From Candidatus Woesearchaeota archaeon (GTDB lineage: Archaea > Nanobdellota > Nanobdellia > Woesearchaeales > GW2011-AR4), in NCBI GenBank assembly GCA_016784105.1, contig JADHVG010000009.1:1-34826 (forward strand): 34,826 nt of DNA, in the 5' to 3' direction. Within the stretch, counting starts at the first letter, position 1, and every line of letters starts with the position of its first letter. Made by a program: the position numbers and the translations under genes. Shown here piece by piece: positions 31,467 through 34,826 of this stretch. Below the pieces are notes generated by a model that ran no database searches, was not told where the DNA came from, and was given only the letters and a program-made list of their open reading frames with translations.

Positions 31467-31826
31467 ATGCCAAAATTATTAACAAAACAAAATTTTAAAT
31501 GTGATATGTACTGTGGTGAGTGTTGCAAAAAGTTGTTAGTAGATGTAACTAAAAAAGAGATTGATAAAATAGAAAATCTAAATTATAAAAAAGAAGATTT
31601 TGTTTTCCTAAACCCATTTAAAAAAAGTAGGTTTTTCTTAAAAAAAGATGAAAAAGGATGGTGTGTTTTCTTAAAAAAAGACAAAGAGGGAAAATATTCT
31701 TGCAACATCTACAAAGACCGACCAAAAACTTGCAAAACATATCCTTTCTTCAAAGAAAATAAGAAAATAATAAGTTGTTTGCCTGAAAAACTCTATCCTT
31801 CTGTTTTTTCCAGTCTAAAAAAATAG
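31467..31826 (+). CDS. YkgJ-like zinc/iron-chelating domain protein
   Basis: 119 aa. An N-terminal Cys cluster, CDMYCGECCKKL, and a C-terminal set CVFL, CNIYKDRPKTCKTYPF match the YkgJ/UPF0153 family, a putative metal- or Fe-S-binding domain. The R-P-x-x-C-x-x-Y/F-P-F motif is typical. The biochemical role is unknown. It follows the ABC permease after 31 bases and precedes the S6e gene. Confidence 0.88.
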   Translation: MPKLLTKQNFKCDMYCGECCKKLLVDVTKKEIDKIENLNYKKEDFVFLNPFKKSRFFLKKDEKGWCVFLKKDKEGKYSCNIYKDRPKTCKTYPFFKENKKIISCLPEKLYPSVFSSLKK

Positions 31827-31943
31827 CAAGAAATACTTCCAAATAAGCCAAAATTCTGTTGTTTTAATCAATAAACTTTTTAAATGGTGCTTTATTCCGT
31901 TTATTACCTAAATCTGATTAGATTTTATGTGGAGGAAATAAAA

Positions 31944-32450
31944 ATGGCAAGTTTTAAGCTTAATATTGCAGATTCAAAAGAAGGAAAGTGCTACAAAACA
32001 GAAATTAAAGATGCTCAAGCAGCTGCTTTCATGGGTCTTAACCTGGGAGAGAAAGTTGATGGTTCCAAGATTGGAATGGACGGTTATGAACTAGAAGTAG
32101 CTGGAGGAACTGATTATTGTGGTTTTCCCATGAGGAAAGGTATCCTTGGAGAAAGAAAACGTATTGCGATATACAAAAGTACAGGTTTCAAAGGCGGACG
32201 TCCTGGCATGAGGAAACGGAAAACGGTTTGTGGTCATAAGATTAGTGATAAAATTTCTGCCATAAACTTAAAAGTTTTGAAAGTAGGTTCAAAAAAGCTT
32301 GTTGATATTTTTGGTGGTGCAAGTGGGGACAGTGCAGAGAAAAAAGAAGAAGCTCCAAAAGAAGAAAAGAAAGAAGCACCTGTAAAAGAAGAAAAAAAGG
32401 AAGCTGCTCCTGAAAAGAAAGAAATTTCAAAAGAAGAGAAAAAGGAATAA
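31944..32450 (+). CDS. rps6e: 30S ribosomal protein S6e
   Basis: Small-subunit ribosomal protein. The core (residues 1-125) contains FKLNIADSKEGKCYKTEI, GKIG-like segments such as KIGMDGYELEVAGGTDYCGFPMRKG and RKRKTVCGHKISDKISAINLKV, all S6e signatures. The last 40 residues are a Lys/Glu/Ala-rich tail (EEKKEAPVKEEKKEAAPEKK) not present in short archaeal S6e proteins. The start ATG 31944 follows GGAGG; the longer upstream frame does not resemble S6e. It is followed after 11 bases by aIF2 gamma, a common archaeal pairing. Confidence 0.96.
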   Translation: MASFKLNIADSKEGKCYKTEIKDAQAAAFMGLNLGEKVDGSKIGMDGYELEVAGGTDYCGFPMRKGILGERKRIAIYKSTGFKGGRPGMRKRKTVCGHKISDKISAINLKVLKVGSKKLVDIFGGASGDSAEKKEEAPKEEKKEAPVKEEKKEAAPEKKEISKEEKKE

Positions 32451-32461
32451 AAAGATAAAAT

Positions 32462-33706
32462 ATGGCCAAAGCCAAGAAAACTTCAAGTGAAAAAGTATTG
32501 CAACCTGAAGTCAATATAGGCATGGTCGGTCACGTAGATCATGGTAAGACCACCTTGCTGGAACGTCTTTCTGGGGTCTGGGCAGATACTCATTCTGAAG
32601 AGGTTAAAAGAGGAATTACTATCCGACTAGGGTATGCTGACACTGTTTTCTATAAGGAAGGTACTTCCCTTACAACTCAACCTAAAGACAAGGAAAAAGC
32701 AAAAGTTCTCAGAAAGATCAGTTTTGTTGATGCTCCAGGACACGAAAGCCTGATGGCAACTATGCTGTCAGGAGCTACCATCATGGACGGTGCTTTGTTA
32801 TTAGTAGCTGCAAACGAAGAATGCCCTCAACCTCAGACAAAAGAACATCTTATGGCATTAGAGATTGTAGGAATAAAAAATGTCATAATCGTACAAAACA
32901 AGATAGATCTTGTTGATGAGAAAGGAGCTATCAAAAATCATGAGCAAATAAAAAAATTCATTAAGGGCACGGCTTTCGAAAAGTCTCCTATCATTCCTAT
33001 TTCTGCACAGCATAATGTTGGCATAAGCAATTTGTTAAAAGCTATAGAAGAGATTATTCCAACTCCAAAAAGAACAAAGGAAGACACTCCATTGATGTTC
33101 GTGGCTAGGAGCTTCGATATCAACAAACCAGGAACCATTCCTAAAGACCTCACGGGAGGGGTTTTGGGAGGTACCATGAAACAAGGCACTTTAAAAAAAG
33201 GCCAGGAAATAGAGATAAGACCCGGACGCAGCAATGTGGAGAAAAACAAAGAAGTGTGGAAGCCAATAAAAGCTAAGATAGTTGATCTAAAGTATGGAGG
33301 TATTTCTGTGGATGGCATAAGCCCTGGAGGTACTGCCGGAATCTTAACTTCGTTAGACCCCTCTGTTGTAAAGTCCGACAAACTTCTTGGATCTGTTGTT
33401 GGTTTACAGGGTAAGATGCCGGATGTGCTTTACGATATTACCCTAAAACCTTACCTTCTTGAAAGGGCAGTTGGAACAAAAGAAGAACTTAAAGTTGATC
33501 AGATAAAGATTGGAGAAACTTTAATGCTTAACATTAATTCCGCTGCCACAGTAGGAATTGTAACCTCAACCAAAAAGAAAAATATAATGTGCAAGCTTAA
33601 GATTCCTGTTTGTGCTGAAACTAATTCTAGAGCTACAATCTCAAGAAAGATCGGTAATAGGTTCCGGTTGATAGGTTATGGTGAAATTATTGAGAATAAA
33701 GAATAG
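32462..33706 (+). CDS. eif2g: Translation initiation factor aIF2 gamma subunit
   Basis: 414-aa GTPase that binds Met-tRNAi for translation initiation. G1 is GHVDHGKTTL, G2 lies at RGITIRLGYAD, G3 is DAPGHES, G4 is NKIDL and G5 is near PISAQHNVGI; domains II and III follow. A notable difference: the segment between the switch 1 region and DAPGHE, which in many aIF2 gamma proteins holds two Cys pairs (zinc knuckle), contains no Cys here (YKEGTSLTTQPKDKEKA). The gene is co-oriented with S6e, 11 bases downstream. Confidence 0.96.
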   Translation: MAKAKKTSSEKVLQPEVNIGMVGHVDHGKTTLLERLSGVWADTHSEEVKRGITIRLGYADTVFYKEGTSLTTQPKDKEKAKVLRKISFVDAPGHESLMATMLSGATIMDGALLLVAANEECPQPQTKEHLMALEIVGIKNVIIVQNKIDLVDEKGAIKNHEQIKKFIKGTAFEKSPIIPISAQHNVGISNLLKAIEEIIPTPKRTKEDTPLMFVARSFDINKPGTIPKDLTGGVLGGTMKQGTLKKGQEIEIRPGRSNVEKNKEVWKPIKAKIVDLKYGGISVDGISPGGTAGILTSLDPSVVKSDKLLGSVVGLQGKMPDVLYDITLKPYLLERAVGTKEELKVDQIKIGETLMLNINSAATVGIVTSTKKKNIMCKLKIPVCAETNSRATISRKIGNRFRLIGYGEIIENKE

Positions 33707-33806
33707 CTTTCTAATTATATAACCCTTATACACTTTATAAATCAGTTTTAAATTTATATAAAAAGAAAAAATTTATAAATAAAAATACTGAGGTAATTTA
33801 TGTTGG
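33707..33806 (+). promoter_or_regulatory. AT-rich promoter region before the AbrB-PhoU gene
   Basis: Several TATA-like stretches, for example ACTTTATAAATC (33731-33742), TTTATATAAAAAG (33753-33765) and TTTATAAATA (33772-33781). GAGGT at 33790-33794 is a likely Shine-Dalgarno. Confidence 0.5.
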
Positions 33807-34736
33807 GTGGTTGTTATTAAACGAAGCGTTATACAAATAGCTAATAGTACACAACTTGTTTCATTGCCTAGAAAATGGACTAAAAAATATAATGTTCAAA
33901 AAGGTGATGAACTGGAAGTTGAGGAACGGGGAAATTCTTTAGCAATCTTAACAGAGAGTTCTCCAAGCAGTAAAGAAATAAGCCTAAACATAAGCTCTTT
34001 AACACCAAAACAAAGTGAGAGGCTTATAGCTAGAACCTACCAAAAAGGATATGACGTCATAAAAATAAAGTATGATAATCCCCAGTCTGGAATGTCCATT
34101 CAGAATAAGGTCAAAGAACTGTTAGGGTTTGAAATTATTGAAAAGACTAAAGACCAAATTTTAATAAAAAGCATCTCTCAAAAACTGGATATCGGTTTTG
34201 ATAGCAGCCTCAGAAGAGTTTTCTTGATACTTATAGATCTCGCCGAAACTTGCTTAGAAGGTTTTGCGAAGAATGACAAAATTGCAATGGAAAGCGTTTA
34301 TGATAAAGATTTTGATCTCAATAAATTCTGCTATTTTTGCTTAAGATCAATAAGAAAAGGGCTCCATGGAGAATTCGGAAATTACATACTTTATTTTCTC
34401 ATAGACACTTTAGAATATGTTGGTGATGAATACAAGAGACTTAACAAAAATCTTGCTAAGATTAGCGAAAAAAGAAGAAAACAATTTATTTCTTTGGTCA
34501 GCGAGGTAAACACCCTTGTCAAGCTGGATTATGAATTTTTCTACAATCCCCACAAGGAAAAGTTAAATTCTGCCATCAAAATTCATAACGACATAAATGA
34601 CCTTATTGAAAGCATGAAGGGTGCAAAAGATGAAAATGAGTTATCTGCTTTAAACTCATTGTATTTCATATCCAGCATAGTATACAATCAAATATCCATG
34701 AGAATAGACGCCCTAAAAGATTTGGAAGATGGTTAA
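33807..34736 (+). CDS. AbrB-PhoU-type regulator, 309 aa
   Basis: Residues 1-50 form an AbrB/SpoVT swapped-hairpin DNA-binding domain (IQIANSTQLVSLPRKWTKKYNVQKGDELEVEE). Residues 120-300 form a PhoU-like helical bundle with LIDLAETCLEGF and YFLIDTLEYVGDEYKRL. This combination is common in archaeal regulators of phosphate uptake, but no Pst transporter is near. The start is GTG at 33807. An ATG at 33800 has better spacing to GAGGT but is out of frame and stops after six codons, so the true start or the sequence there may need checking. Confidence 0.88.
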   Translation: MVVIKRSVIQIANSTQLVSLPRKWTKKYNVQKGDELEVEERGNSLAILTESSPSSKEISLNISSLTPKQSERLIARTYQKGYDVIKIKYDNPQSGMSIQNKVKELLGFEIIEKTKDQILIKSISQKLDIGFDSSLRRVFLILIDLAETCLEGFAKNDKIAMESVYDKDFDLNKFCYFCLRSIRKGLHGEFGNYILYFLIDTLEYVGDEYKRLNKNLAKISEKRRKQFISLVSEVNTLVKLDYEFFYNPHKEKLNSAIKIHNDINDLIESMKGAKDENELSALNSLYFISSIVYNQISMRIDALKDLEDG

Positions 34737-34826
34737 AAATAAGAAAGCATTTGTTTTTAGTATTGTGCGTTTGATAGCTTTTGTGATAGCGGCCATACTC
34801 CTGTTTTTTCTTATAAAGAATGGGTG
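34729..34826 (+). CDS. N-terminus of a membrane protein (truncated by window end)
   Basis: The ATG overlaps the end of the regulator gene by 8 bases. The 32 visible residues start with a Lys-rich head (MVKNKKAF) and continue with a hydrophobic helix (VRLIAFVIAAILLFFLI), a signal anchor or transmembrane segment. The identity cannot be told. Confidence 0.65.
   Translation, partial: MVKNKKAFVFSIVRLIAFVIAAILLFFLIKNG

Noticed and set aside
31884-31943. 20-residue N-terminal extension of S6e
   Set aside because: GGAGG directly precedes ATG 31944, and S6e homology begins there.

Overview
The window comes from a small, AT-rich archaeal genome, most likely a DPANN-type lineage (Woesearchaeota/Pacearchaeota-like). 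The evidence is the gene set: archaeal ValRS and GlyRS, the large subunit of replication factor C, ribosomal protein S6e next to aIF2 gamma, NucS, translin, a FlaI/TadA-type ATPase with a FlaJ/TadC-type platform protein, and a tRNA carrying bulge-helix-bulge introns. Genes are tightly packed, often overlapping by ATGA, and several start about 22 bases after a TATA box, so they are probably leaderless. The lineage is inferred from gene content only.

Layout. 1-10.3 kb: the 3' part of cysS, two small genes, valS (minus), a receiver-like protein, rfcL, an ICMT-like methyltransferase, a Tag-type DNA glycosylase, an ACT protein and glyS. 10.3-11.6 kb: a TlpA-like lipoprotein, an OB-fold ssDNA-binding protein and a tRNA-Phe gene. 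11.6-20.1 kb: a secretion or type IV pilus-like block with a 47-aa ribbon-helix-helix gene coupled to the ATPase and platform genes, two divergent coiled-coil genes, a RelA/SpoT-like HD protein, and three related membrane proteins. 20.2-22.6 kb: translin and a bacterial-type AspRS. 22.6-26.5 kb: an accessory region with an AbrB-MazF toxin-antitoxin pair, then an island of a membrane protein, a zinc ribbon, an HNH protein, a tiny basic protein and an HTH-nucleotidyltransferase/HEPN pair, flanked by nested inverted and direct repeats. 26.5-34.8 kb: a small membrane protein, NucS, an ITPase, a GNAT acetyltransferase, an ABC transporter, a YkgJ-like protein, S6e, aIF2 gamma, an AbrB-PhoU regulator, and the start of a membrane protein.

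The most striking result is the tRNA-Phe(GAA) gene at 11422-11565. It looks broken when read straight through, but removing three short segments (21, 18 and 31 nt), each with a bulge-helix-bulge-like fold, gives a perfect 74-nt tRNA-Phe. The pre-tRNA folds needed for the three introns partly exclude one another, which suggests ordered splicing. The repeat-bounded island at 23.3-26.5 kb is the second most interesting region.
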